Below are positions 53,321-64,000 of a stretch of DNA of 64,000 nt, one piece after another. The translations under genes and the position numbers were made by a program. Location of the stretch: assembly GCA_965263245.1 (NCBI GenBank), contig CBDHHR010001146.1, forward strand, positions 186,001 through 250,000, given 5' to 3'. The stretch's first letter is position 1. Each line of letters opens with the position of its first letter. Below the pieces are notes generated by a model. It made no database searches and had not been told where the DNA came from. It worked only from the letters and a program-made list of their open reading frames with translations. The DNA comes from DT-68 sp965263245 (GTDB taxonomy: Bacteria; Bacillota_I; Bacilli_A; Mycoplasmatales; Metamycoplasmataceae).

Positions 53321-53795
53321 ACAAAATAAATATAATATTAAAAATCTATTTAATGAACTTCACCTTACTAAACAAGAGTTAATCCAAGCAGAAAATAAAA
53401 TTGGTTGATCAACGGCATTTTTTACAATTATTATCTCTATATTAGTAGTTATTGGATTTCAAACTAAGCAATGATTAATCATCGGTATTTTGATGACTTT
53501 CCCTAGTAGTTCTTTTTTAGTCCTTGTTTTAGCTTTAATCCCTAACATAAAATTATTTCCAGATAAAATAATAAATTCTAATGATAGGTTAAACCTTATG
53601 AAAATTAGTGTTTTTGAATACGAAAAAGTTTATCAAAATACTAACCTTGAAGAAAGTTTAATTGTAACCATTAATTTATTTTCAAAATTAGCTTTTAGAA
53701 AATATAAGTTAATTAAAATTGCTTTTTTAATTACTTTTTTTTGAATAATGATTTTTAAAATAATGTTTGATTTTTTATGAAAAAGTGAAAAATAA
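53310..53795 (+). CDS. pycTM: Pycsar membrane effector (PycTM-like)
   Basis: This 161-residue protein overlaps the cyclase by 11 bases. It has QAENKIGWSTAFFTIIISILVVIGFQ, then a second pair of hydrophobic helices (about 60-82 and 138-157) with FSKLAFRKYKLIKIAF between. The N-terminal amphipathic helix, ENK before the first membrane helix and a Lys-Tyr segment before the last helix match the DUF5706/PycTM layout. PycTM binds the cyclic pyrimidine and disrupts the membrane, killing the infected cell. The Trp residues are TGA-coded. Confidence 0.75.
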
Positions 53796-53815
53796 AATAA
53801 ATCACTAAATAAAAA

Positions 53816-53911
53816 GCAAAACAACCTTATTTCAGGTTGTTTTATTTTCTCTTTCAGAATGTTTACTAGATATCCCTTTTCTCTTTCAGAATGTTTACTA
53901 AAAGTATTATA
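53816..53911 (+). repeat. 97-bp direct repeat, right copy
   Basis: Near-identical to 48176-48272, including terminator AAACAACC/GGTTGTTT and two CTCTTTCAGAATGTTTACTA motifs at 53849 and 53881, 32 bp apart. The pair brackets the HNH4/WYL/ATPase/Pycsar segment. Confidence 0.7.
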
Positions 53912-54057
53912 TAAAATTATTTTGAACTTGTTGATTATAAAGTCAAAATAATTTATTTAATTAAGTTATAAAATCAATTAAAAATTTTTTTATTTTTTAT
54001 ACCAAAATAAACTTGCTAAAAAACATAAAATTCTTTAAGACAGAGTATAATTTTGAA

Positions 54058-54918
54058 ATGATTGAATATATTATAAGAAGAGCAATAATTTGGGCAATAA
54101 CGATTGCAATTGTTTTTGGAATTTCCAAAGCAATTGCTAATTCAACTTCTAAAGCACTTTCCAAAAGTGTTGAAAAAAAGTTGTTAGAATTAGGAGATAT
54201 TAACGGCGAGAACGAAGAAGAAATAGATGAAGATCTAATAAAAGAGTTAATTGATGTTGATGTTTCAAGACATGGCGGATCTTACTTAGTTAACTTTAGA
54301 GAAAATATTTACGGAATATTTGAAACTACTTTTACCGCTAGAGGAAAAGCTGATGCAATTAAGAAACTGGGTAAAAAAATCTTTGGGTTTACTTTTGTGA
54401 ATAAAAAAGTTCTTTCAAAAGAAGAAAAAGATTTCTTTTTAAGAATATGGTTTGAAACATATTCAAAAGAAATATTTGAAAGTGAATTGTATAAATTTGA
54501 CGTAATGGTTGATTCGATGGAAGCAAACATTGAAAGCTTTAAGAATGATATTAAAGATTTAGTTTATCAAATTAATGATGCTAACCAACATAAATTAAGT
54601 TATAAAAATAAGATTGAAAATCTTGAATTAAAAATAGAAAAATATACAAGTAAAAATAAACCAAGAAAAGTAAAAAGAATAAAAAATAAAATCAAGGAAA
54701 TTGAGTTTTTTATTAAAGAGATTGATGAAAACATTGCTTCTAAAAACCATGATCTTAACCTTTTAAAAATCGAAAAACAACAATTAGATAAAATTTTAAA
54801 AGAAAAAATTAAAGCTTTAGAAACTAAATATGAAAATCTTAAAAATCCGCAATTTGAATTAAAACAAAACAAAGTTTCATTAATTGGGTTTGAAAAATCA
54901 TTTAAATTAGCCATTTAA
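54058..54918 (+). CDS. membrane-anchored coiled-coil protein, 286 aa
   Basis: An N-terminal hydrophobic helix (AIIWAITIAIVFGISKAIA) is followed by an acidic segment and a ~130-residue coiled coil rich in Lys/Glu. A TATAAT box (54046-54051) lies 6 bases before ATG 54058, so the message is probably leaderless; the longer TTG start at 54013 is less likely. It uses TGG for both Trp residues, unlike the island genes. Function unknown. It marks the return to ordinary chromosome. Confidence 0.6.
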   Translation: MIEYIIRRAIIWAITIAIVFGISKAIANSTSKALSKSVEKKLLELGDINGENEEEIDEDLIKELIDVDVSRHGGSYLVNFRENIYGIFETTFTARGKADAIKKLGKKIFGFTFVNKKVLSKEEKDFFLRIWFETYSKEIFESELYKFDVMVDSMEANIESFKNDIKDLVYQINDANQHKLSYKNKIENLELKIEKYTSKNKPRKVKRIKNKIKEIEFFIKEIDENIASKNHDLNLLKIEKQQLDKILKEKIKALETKYENLKNPQFELKQNKVSLIGFEKSFKLAI

Positions 54919-54984
54919 ATGATTCATTTTTTTATTAAAAAAATCCATCGAAATGAATTTTTTTAAATTAAGTTTTTTTAGTAG

Positions 54985-56091
54985 TTATTTTGGAACTTGT
55001 TGAACAATGCAATGAATGTTACCACCACCTAAAATAATTTCTCTTGCATAAACAGTTTCAATAGCAAAACCAGGATAAGCTTTTTGAAGTTGATCAAGAG
55101 CTTTTTGATCTCATTTTTGATCATTAAAAATGGGAACAATAAGCGCTTTGTTAGTAATTAAATAATTAATGTACGATGCAGCTTGACGGTCTCCTTCTTG
55201 TCGCGGCAGGGTACCTTCAACCATATCAACTCCAAGTGATTCTTCTTTTGTGACAAGAATGTGATTTGGAGTGTGAACTTTAATTATTTCAAAATGATCA
55301 CCGTTAGCATTTGTAGTATTTTTAAGAATTTCGAATGCTTCTTTAGACCATTTATGTTGTGGATCATTTTCATCATCAGTTCAAGCAAGCAGTATTTTAT
55401 TGCCAGGAGCAAAATTAGCAAAATTATCAACATGTTCATTAGTTTCATCATTATAAATTCCGTGTGGTAACCAAATTACTTTTTTAGCACCAAGGTATTT
55501 TAATAGTTTTTCTTCAATTTGCTTTTTGTTTAAATGTGGGTTTCTTCCTTTTGATAATAAACAAGCTTCAGTGGTTAAAATAGTGCCGTGTTCATCAATG
55601 TGAATTGAACCACCTTCAAGTACAAAATCTTTAGCTTTATAACGATCAATTTCGTGATAATGTGCCATTTTAATAGCTACATCAGCATCTTTGTCTCAGG
55701 GAAAATATAATCCATCATGCAATCCACCCCAGGCGTTAAATTCTCAATCAACAGCTCTAATTTCTTGTGTTTGTGGATTTTTTACTATTGTAAAACCACA
55801 ATCTCTAATTCAAGAATCATCATTTGAAATTTCCAGAATTTTAACATTGTTAATTTTATCAAGATGACTTAGTGCATTAGCAAATTGAGTTTGGTTAACA
55901 CCGACAATTACGAGAGTGTATTTAGCAATTTTTTTAATAACTTCAACAAAGGCATTTTGAGCTGGTTTAGCTCCGTTTCTTCAATTATCAGTTCTTTCTG
56001 GTCATAAAATTCATATATGAGAATGTGGAGCTCATTCTGGTGGCATTATAAATCCGTCATCTTTGGGATTAGTGTTTAATAATTTACTCAT
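54985..56091 (-). CDS. aguA: agmatine deiminase
   Basis: This 368-residue protein matches the family from end to end: MPPEWAPHSHIWILWP start, DDSWIRDCG, EFNAWGG, FVLEGGSIH, and GGGNIHCIVQQVPK with the catalytic Cys 361. It converts agmatine to N-carbamoylputrescine and ammonia in the agmatine pathway, which yields ATP in bacteria with AguB/AguC. No transporter or carbamate kinase gene lies beside it in the window. AAGGAA precedes ATG. Most Trp codons are TGA. Confidence 0.93.
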
Positions 56092-56352
56092 TTTTTATTT
56101 CCTTAGTTTGTAAACCTTTAAATTTTTTGTTGTTGATAATTGTGAATATTTTTATTTTACTATTAAAGCAAATTTTTTATAAAAATTTCTAAGAACATTA
56201 AAATTATAGTTTTTATAAAAACAGCTTAAAAAAAATTTTAAACTTTAATACTTTTTGAAACATTTAAATAATGATAAAATTAAAATAAATTATAAATAAC
56301 TTAAAAAAATTTTATATTTTAATTTACGTTATTTAAAACAAAGGAGAAAAGT

Positions 56353-56934
56353 ATGGATTTACTAGAAAAAGCAAGAGTCGATAAAGCAGATGTGTTTCTT
56401 AAAACTGCGGGAATAAATGTTTTTACAGTTGAAAAGGACATTAAAGCTGCTGAGTCTATCATTAGTTCTAATGAAAAAATTTACCTTATGGCTGCTGGAA
56501 AACTTGCACAATTTTCAAACGACCGTTTTTTAGGAATAGGAAGTCAAAATTACACGGGAACTGACACCAAAGGAGTTATTATCGTTACTGATAAAAAAGT
56601 AGCATTTGTTGATAAAAGAGTTTTTGGAAAACAATCAACAATTATTGAAGCTGAAAAAATTTCTTCAATTCAAAATGCTTCGGGAATTATCTCAGGAAGA
56701 ATAATTATTAAATCATTCGGTGATCAGTATGACATTACTGATTTAAAAAAAGAAGCGGCTGCAAAAGCAGTTATTGCAGTTAAAAAATTATTAAGTAATG
56801 TTAGAACTAATTCAAATAAAGTTATCAATAATGTTTCGGCAATGGAAGAAATCAAAAAAGCAAAAGCATTACTTGATGATGGCATTATTAGTGAAGAAGA
56901 ATTTAAAAAAATTAAAACTAAGTATTTAGGTTAA
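56353..56934 (+). CDS. bacterial PH domain plus SHOCT protein
   Basis: This 193-residue protein has a PH-like fold (about 45-145: KGVIIVTDKKVAFVDKRVFGKQSTII, kept within family pattern) followed by a SHOCT motif (MEEIKKAKALLDDGIISEEEFKKIK) at the C-terminus. SHOCT domains are short oligomerisation helices found after PH and other domains in Gram-positive bacteria and Mollicutes. AAAGGAG precedes ATG. Role unknown, probably at the membrane or in stress response. Confidence 0.78.
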   Translation: MDLLEKARVDKADVFLKTAGINVFTVEKDIKAAESIISSNEKIYLMAAGKLAQFSNDRFLGIGSQNYTGTDTKGVIIVTDKKVAFVDKRVFGKQSTIIEAEKISSIQNASGIISGRIIIKSFGDQYDITDLKKEAAAKAVIAVKKLLSNVRTNSNKVINNVSAMEEIKKAKALLDDGIISEEEFKKIKTKYLG

Positions 56935-56978
56935 TTTATTTTTAATAACTTAAAATTTATTAATTAAAATATTTAAAC

Positions 56979-58304
56979 ATGAACATTTTACTTTTAAACA
57001 AAGATCTTCGGATTAAAAACAACTTAGCTTTAAAAACAATTTCAAAATCTTCAAGTGATTTTTACATTTTTTATTTTTTGCAATCTAAGCACCTTAAAAT
57101 TAATGCTATTCCCTCAATTAATTATTTAAAAAACAGACTTAATCTCCTTTTGCAAAAAATTAACATTAATGTTTTTGAAGTTAATGATGAAATTAAATTT
57201 TTACAATCAATTCATGACCAAAACAAAATTACAAGTATTTACATTAATGAGTGTTTTACACCGTTTGCCATCAATCGTCAAGAAAAACTTGAAAATTTTT
57301 GTAAAAAAAACGATATTAAATTTATCATTTGTTTTGATTATCTAAATTTTAAACCAGGAACAATTACAACCACTAACGGTAGTATTTCAAAAACGTTTGC
57401 ACCATTTCGTCAAGTGTTTCTTAGTAAATTTAACGAACTTAAACTTTTAAATTCTTTTGCAATTAAACCACCTAAAGTTTTTAAACATAAAAATAAGGTA
57501 AATAATTTATTATTCAAAAAAATTACTACTTTTCCAATTACGCATAAACAAGTTATGGAATCAATTAAGCGTCAAGTAGATTATGCAAAACGTCGCGATC
57601 AACTTGCTGACTTAAACTTTCCGTCTAAAATTTCTACTGCAATTGGTTGGGGAGTTGTTGCTTTTACTGAAATAATTCTTTATGCTGCAAAAATATTTGG
57701 TAGTGAAAGTGACTTTGTAAGACAACTTATTTTTCGTGAATTTTACTATCATTATTATGTTTTTAATCGTAATCAATACATAATTAGTTCTAAAAAAAGG
57801 TCAAACATTTTATGACAATATGATACCTATCCATGAATTAATGATGCTAAAGATCAATCTTTTCAAGCTTGAAAAAACGCACAAACTGGTGTTAAACTAG
57901 TTGATGCAGCAATGAATGAACTTAATACAACTTTTAACATGAAAAACCGTATGCGAATGGTTGTTGCCTCTTTTTTAACAAAAGATTTAAACATTCATTG
58001 AAGACTTGGTGAGCGTTATTTTGCAAAACTTTTAACAGATTATGATCCGGTTATTAATAATCAATCATGACAATGAGCTGCTGGTTCAGGACTTGATTAT
58101 CGTGGGGCAAGCAGAATTTTTTCAATTGCAAGACAACAAGAAAAACATGATCCTTATGGTTTTTACATTGACCATTTTCTTCCAAAAAACCATGTTAAAT
58201 TGCTAGAATACGATCCTAAAGCGGCCTATCATAATTGACGAAAACGAAGAAGTGATTGAGCTGAAAAAAATAAATACGGGAATAACCTTTTAATGTCAAA
58301 ATAG
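56979..58304 (+). CDS. phr: deoxyribodipyrimidine photolyase
   Basis: This 441-residue protein has an alpha/beta antenna domain and the FAD-binding domain with REFYYHYYVFN, DAAMNELNTT, NRMRMVVASFLTKDLNIHWRLGERYF, NNQSWQWAAGSGLD, and R(I)FS near the end. It repairs UV-made cyclobutane dimers with light. Nine Trp codons are TGA, one TGG. No SD is visible before ATG 56979. Photolyase is uncommon in the smallest mycoplasma genomes. Confidence 0.9.
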
Positions 58305-58330
58305 TTTTTAAAATTAATTATAATTAAAGA

Positions 58331-58834
58331 ATGAATAAAATAAAATTTAAAGGTTTACCAATCAAACTTTTAGGAGTTGTTGATCTTGAAAATAAACAAT
58401 TAAATGTTAAACTCATTGATAAAGATGATAATTTAAAACAATTAGCTGATTTTAAAAGTAACTTCAAAGTAATTTCAACTTTTCCTAAATTAAACACTTC
58501 TGTTTGTGATAACCAAACCAAAAACATTGCAAAATTAGCAAATAAATATAAAGATGTTAGCTTTATTTCAATTACGATGAATAAGCCAAAAACAATTGCA
58601 AAATGGTGTTTAGCACATGATTTAAATAACGTTGTTATTTTATCAGATGAAAAACACAAAGAATTTAGCAAAGCAACCAATTTGTTAATTCCGAAATTAA
58701 ACATGTTAGCAAGAGGTTTAATGATTGTTGATCAAAACAATAAAGTTTTAAACTCTTTTTATAAAGAGGATATAGCTAGTGAACCAATGTTTGAACAGTT
58801 AGAAATTACTCTTGAAAAATTATTAGCAAAATAA
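58331..58834 (+). CDS. tpx: thiol peroxidase (Tpx, 2-Cys peroxiredoxin)
   Basis: This 167-residue protein has the peroxidatic site LNTSVCDNQT (C59) and resolving C93 in AKWCLAHD, the C60-C95 arrangement of atypical 2-Cys Tpx. It reduces hydrogen and alkyl peroxides with thioredoxin. It lies 26 bases after the photolyase stop, so the two DNA/oxidative protection genes probably share a message. Confidence 0.9.
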   Translation: MNKIKFKGLPIKLLGVVDLENKQLNVKLIDKDDNLKQLADFKSNFKVISTFPKLNTSVCDNQTKNIAKLANKYKDVSFISITMNKPKTIAKWCLAHDLNNVVILSDEKHKEFSKATNLLIPKLNMLARGLMIVDQNNKVLNSFYKEDIASEPMFEQLEITLEKLLAK

Positions 58835-58870
58835 ATTATTTAGTTTTTATTAAAAAATCTGTCATAGCTT

Positions 58871-59602
58871 TTATTTTTTGATTTTGATTTGATCTATAAG
58901 GCGTCTATTTTTAAAATTATTTAGTTTATAAATGCGTTTAAAAATCATGTTAACAATGTGTGTTCCCACCATTTGTAAATTTTCGGGTAATTCATGTTCG
59001 TCAATGTCTTCAGAAAAAAAGCTGTAACCTTTAATGGTTTCGTTTGCAACTTTTTCAATATTTGAATAACCAGAGGAAGTGATTGAAAAAATGATTCCTC
59101 TTTGTTTTTCATCAAGGGCAATTTTGTTATAAATTTTTTCAATGTTTGGATTTTTACCTGAATTTGAAAAGAAAATGTAAATCATTTTTTGGTTTGGAAT
59201 AATTAAGCTCATATCACTAGCCAGGTTATATAAATGAGCATCAATGTTAATTTTTCTTAACTTACGTTGAAAAAATTCAGCAATTAGTAACGAAAAACCT
59301 TCACCAAGTAAAGTTACTTTACCTTTTTTAACAATTTTAGTGGCAATAAAGTTTATAACATCATTGTTAATTTGCTCATTAGTTCGTGCGAGTGAGTAAG
59401 TAAGGTTTGAAAGCGCTATGTTCGGATTTTTGTTTTTATAAAAAAACTTTAATTCTTTAAAACCACTAAAACCTTTACTCTTTGCAAAACGGGTTAAAGC
59501 AGAAGTTGAAACATGACATTTAGTTGCTACTTCATTAATGTTTTTTCAATCAACATTTTTAGTTTTTAAACAATTATTAATTTTAGTTAAATTTTCACTC
59601 AT
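58871..59602 (-). CDS. RpiR-family transcriptional regulator
   Basis: This 243-residue protein has an N-terminal RpiR HTH (INEVATKCHVSTSALTRFAKSKGFSG pattern, within residues 20-50) and a SIS sugar-phosphate-binding domain with TLLGEGFS, IFFSNSGKNPN and ITSSGYSN. It is divergent from the PTS operon (85 bases between starts), the usual place for a regulator that senses the phosphorylated sugar. Two TGA-coded Trp precede the HTH. Confidence 0.85.
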
Positions 59603-59687
59603 ACATTTATTATAAAAATTTTTTTAACTCAAAATAAAAAAAATAAAAATTTTTTTATACAACTTATAATTTAAATTGGAGGTAAAT

Positions 59688-61733
59688 ATGAAAATTAAAG
59701 AACAACAAGTTCTTCTTGATCAAGACATAAGCAGCAAAAAAAAGCTCTTTAAAGAGATTGCAAAAACGGCTTATGAAAATAAACTAACAAGTTCAGCTAA
59801 GGCACTTGAAAAAGGTTTATGGAATAGAGAAAAAGAGGGAACAACGGGGATGAGTGATGGTTTTGCCATCCCCCATGCTAAAATCAAAGAAATTAAAGAA
59901 GCATCAATTTTAGTAATTAAACTTAAAAATACCATTGATGATTATGAAACAATTGATAAGCAAAAAGTAAAAATTGTTGTTGCGCTTTTAATTCCTGAAG
60001 AAAGTGCTAGCAAAGTGCAAATGAAGCTTCTTTCTGCCGTTGCATTAAAGCTTGGAAACGCGACTTTTGCTAAAAAACTAAAACAAGCAAAAACCAAAAA
60101 GGCAATTATTGAATTGTTCAAATCAGTTGATTTTAACATTAAAAAACCAAAAGCAATTGATTCTAGCAAAGCAAAACTTAAAATTGTCGGAATAACATCT
60201 TGTGCTGCAGGTATTGCTCACACTTACATAGCACGGGATAATCTTATTAAAGCAGGAAAAAAACAAGATTATCAAATAAGAATTGAAACACAAGGAGCAG
60301 TTGGCTCAGAGGACACCCTAACCAAAAAAGAAATTGACGAAGCAGATTATGTGATTATCGCTAGTGATATTGACGTTGATCTTAGTCGTTTTTCAAATAA
60401 AAAACTTTACCGTGATTCAGTTCATACAGCTGTTAAGGAACCAGCTCAATACATTCAAAAAGCACTAAAAAAAGCAAGTGTTTATAAAGGTTCTTCAACC
60501 AGTTCACAAACAATGTCAAGTAGCAGTGGTAATAAAAAATTCATTACCCACGTTATGAACGGAATTTCATGAATGATTCCGTTACTTGTAGCTGCTGCAA
60601 TCTTAATAGCAATTCCAAGTATTGCCGGAGCAATTGTTGGTAAAAGTGAAATTGCTACCTCAGGTAGTTGACAACAAATGGTCGACAATGACCTTGATTC
60701 ACCAATATGAAAATTCATGTACTTCATGATTAAAATTGGGTGGCAATCAATTTCATTAATGTTCCCAATTTTTGCTGCCTTTACAGCATTTTCAATTGGG
60801 TCAAAACCAGCCTTTGTTCCTGGTTTAATTGGAGGATTTTTATCTAAACCTTCACTTCTTTATCAATCTTCTTTTAGTGATTGATTTACATCAGGATATC
60901 CTTATTTAGATAAAACTTCAGGATTCTGGGGAGCACTAATTATCGGAATTTTAATTGGATACATTATTAAATATTCTAATTATTATATAAAACTTCCTAA
61001 AAAAGTACAAGCATTAAAACCAATGCTAATTCTTCCCACAATTGGAGTTTTAAGTACTGTTATTTTAATGGTGCTAGCAATTAATCCAGCATTTGGATTA
61101 TTAAACGAACAACTAATTGAATTAGCTAAATCAAGTGGAAAATCAGGTGAGTATGTTCTTGCTCTAATTATTGCACCAATGACAGCCTCTGACCTTGGTG
61201 GGCCAATCAACAAGGCTGCTGTTGCAACACAATACTCATTCTATGAGTCTAGAACATTTTCACTTACAATTAGAGTAATTCCAACAATCACTCCATCAAT
61301 TGGACTTGGAATTGCTGCCTTAACAGATAAATATCTTTGTGGAAGAAGAGTGTTTGACGATGATGTTCGTGTAGCAGCACCTAACTCAATTATTCTAGCT
61401 TTACTTGGTATTTCAGAAGGAGGATTACCTTTCTTATTCAAACGTCCTTGAATCACTATGCCAGTGAACATGCTTGGTGGATTATTTGGTTCTTTTGTTG
61501 GGATTTTAACTGGAACTCAACAATGATTCCCAGATAGTGCGATTTGAGCATGACCATTTGCATCTCCGGTTTGAGGAATGCTACTTGGAATTTTTGTTGG
61601 ATCAATGTCAACCGCTTTAATGCATATCTACTTGAGATATTTCTTATCTAAACTTGGTAAAATTCATATTAACGCAAAATACAATTTAGCCAAGGGAATT
61701 GTAAATGTCAAAAAAGTTAAAATCAAAAAATAA
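59688..61733 (+). CDS. mngA: PTS fructose-type EIIABC, probably mannosylglycerate-specific
   Basis: This 681-residue fused transporter has EIIA with FAIPHAK (H63), EIIB with TSCAAGIAHTYIA (C172 phosphocysteine) and EIIC with about nine membrane helices, including SDLGGPINKAA and GISEGGLPFLF, typical of the fructose/mannitol class. The A-B-C order and the adjacent GH38 mannosidase match MngA/MngB of 2-O-mannosyl-glycerate use. ATG 59688 follows TTGGAGG. The next gene overlaps it by 29 bases. Confidence 0.85.
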
Positions 61734-64000
61734 CGTTCACGTCATTCATCACACCCACTGGGATTTTGAATGATATTTTACAATGCATGATACTGATGCA
61801 TTGCTTAATTTTGATATTAACCACATTCTAGATAAATTAGAACAAGATCCAAAAAAAACCTTTTTGTTTGACGGTCAAACAGCACCTTTTGAAAATTATA
61901 AAAATGATTCTTTCAAATTAAAAAGAATTAAAAAATTGGTCAAAAACAAACAATTAAAAATTGGACCTTGATACAGTCAACCAGATATGCGACAGACAAC
62001 CGAAGAAGGACTTATTCGTAATTATGAATACGGTTCATATTTTGTGGGTCTAAAAACTGATCATTACGATTACATATACACCCCAGATTCGTTTGGTTTT
62101 TCTGAAAATATTCCAATCATTTATAAGTTTTTAGGCAAAAAAAACGCTCTTTTATGACGTGGTGTTAATCGCGAAATAATTAATGATAACCCTTATTTTG
62201 AATGAAAAGCTAGTAATGGTGATAGTGTTAATGTTTACAACATGGCATCCGGATACTTTGTTGGTAGGTATTTATACGATGATGATTCCATTAATGATCT
62301 TTATAAAAACAATCTTTTACCATCTATAAAATACCAGTCACATTTTGGTAAGTACAAAGAAATTGCCATTCCAACTGGTGGTGATCAACAACCATATAAT
62401 GAAAAATTAGATAATGCAATTAAAAAACTTAACCAAAAAAAAGATGGTAATAACTACTTTCTATCAACCTGAAATGATTTTTTCAAAGCTTTTGTTAAGC
62501 AAAATCAAAGTCAGAAAAAAATTTCTTACAACGGACAGTTAGTTTATGCTTTCGGAGGAAGACTTCATAAAACAATTGGGAGTCATCGTCCAGATATTAA
62601 AGAGTTAATCTTTAAAACTGAACTTAGTCTTTCAAGAGTTTTAGAACCTTTATTCATGCTTTCATCTTTAGGAAGAAATAATTATCCGCAGGTGCAACTT
62701 GATGCAATTTGAAAAAAACTTTTACTTTCACAAGCACATGATTCATATGCAAGTTGTAATTCTGATCAAGTTAATGACCAAATTAAAAACCGGTTATTGA
62801 TTGCAAAAAATAAATTTGAAGCAAATAAAGACATGTTAATAAGACTTATGTCTAAAAATTCTAAAAATGATACAATTTCAATTTTTAACCCAACAAATTT
62901 TGAAGGTAACAACCTTTTTAAAATCTTAGTTGCAACTAAGTCAAAAAACTTTGATATAGTTGATGAAAAAAATAATAAAATTGATTTTATCATTGAAAAA
63001 ACTCAATTGCAAAACGGCGGTAAAAAAGTTATTTATACTGGTAATGGAGAAAAAGAAATTCCTAAAGATAACTATTTTTTAAATCAAGTTTTAGCATTAG
63101 TAAACGTTAATGATTTTTCAATTAAAAAACTAAAATTAGTTGATCGTAAAAATAAGGTAAACAACCTAAAAGTTTCTAAAATAATTAATATTGAGTATAA
63201 TAAAAAACAATTTTTTGTTAATGATAACAAAAAATCTTACCAACTTGATTTAATGTTTAAGTTAGATAACGGTGATGGTTATGATATTGACATTTTAGAA
63301 GAATATTCATTTTTTGCTTTAAAACATGCTTTATTATTAAATAAAGAAGTAAAAACAAACAACGGAATTAAAATATCTAAGTTTAGTTTTGAAATTAATT
63401 TGCCAAAAAATACTAGTGAGTGAAAAGAAAAAAAAGAGTCACAAAAAACAAACTTTTTAATTACTTTTATTGAAATCAAAGATGAACTAAAAGTTAAGTT
63501 AAAGTTTCAAAATGTTCCTTATAACATTTTATGTCAACTGATGATTAAAAATTTTACCAACCAAAAAGATCATCTTGTAGCATCTTATGCTGGAATTGTT
63601 AAAAGAAAAAATGATGTTAAAAATAATGTTAAAAACAAAAAAAACTTGTTACGTGAAACTATAAATAATTTTGACATTGCTCACGGTTATATTAAATCAC
63701 CTTTTCTTGATGTTGCTAGCTTAAACATTCGCGAGTACCAAATTAAAAATGATCAAGACCTTATTTTAAACGTTTTTAGAACCCCAGATGTTTTAGGACG
63801 GGAAAACTTAAAAACAAGACCCGGAAGAGCTAGCGGACTACCTGATATAACAATTTTTACACCAAAAACAAAAAATGTAATTAAAGAGGTAGAATTTGCT
63901 TTTAACGTTTTTGTTCATCAGGACAATCATTTTAAATATGTTGAAAAGATGTTAATTGAAAAATTAACAAGACATAACCAAAATTTATATCGTTACCATA
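61705..64000 (+). CDS. mngB: GH38 alpha-mannosidase (3' end outside window)
   Basis: It begins with VHVIHHTHWDFEWYF, the GH38 zinc/nucleophile N-terminal motif, then TPDSFGF, LLWRG, and QAHDSYASCNSD as in MngB-type enzymes. It probably hydrolyses 6-phospho-mannosyl-glycerate delivered by the PTS. The start at 61705 lies inside the end of the PTS gene behind AAGGGAA, so translation is coupled. Trp codons are mostly TGA. The frame remains open to the window end (more than 765 residues). Confidence 0.88.

Overview
The window is very AT-rich and reads sensibly only with UGA as tryptophan (genetic code 4). Nearly every gene over about 400 bases contains in-frame TGA codons, and several sit at conserved Trp positions of known families. 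This points to a mycoplasma-type Mollicute. I see no rRNA, tRNA or CRISPR array, and I do not name a species.

Layout. (1) 1-9.1 kb: two FRG-TPR repeat proteins, a zinc-ribbon/DUF4145-like protein, an unknown protein, a MATE-type transporter, and a coiled-coil gene with a decayed tandem copy. (2) 9.1-30.8 kb: accessory region with a decayed IS256-type element, two small HNH-domain genes, a KAP-like P-loop NTPase and a minus-strand array of paralogous surface proteins built from ~110-residue repeats. Each intact array gene has a 13-14 bp poly(A) tract at a fixed 14 bp from its -10 box, the layout of a phase-variable promoter. Eight copies of a ~150-nt element that folds as a plus-strand RNA, with apparent compensatory changes and its own terminator, sit at the 3' ends of HNH and surface genes. 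(3) 29.5-53.9 kb: dense defence island. It holds an OLD-like ATPase/TOPRIM protein, a HEPN protein, a C5-methylase with an HNH restriction enzyme, a tyrosine recombinase preceded by interleaved inverted repeats, and a second C5-methylase heading a run with two GmrSD-type (DUF262-DUF1524) proteins and an ABC-type ATPase. It also holds a TIR/membrane-protein/HNH operon, a NUMOD-like protein, a PemK/MazF-like toxin, a WYL regulator, and a Pycsar-like cyclase plus membrane effector coupled to a DUF4143 ATPase. (4) 54-64 kb: ordinary chromosome with agmatine deiminase, a PH-SHOCT protein, photolyase, thiol peroxidase, and a RpiR regulator divergent from a PTS EIIABC/GH38 mannosidase pair.

How they work together (inference): most of the first 54 kb looks like immunity or antigenic variation assembled by duplication and site-specific insertion. 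The best candidates for something new are the repeated structured RNA, the three-gene Pycsar operon behind a six-unit operator-like repeat and bracketed by ~97-bp direct repeats, the TIR operon, and the homopolymer-controlled surface-gene array.
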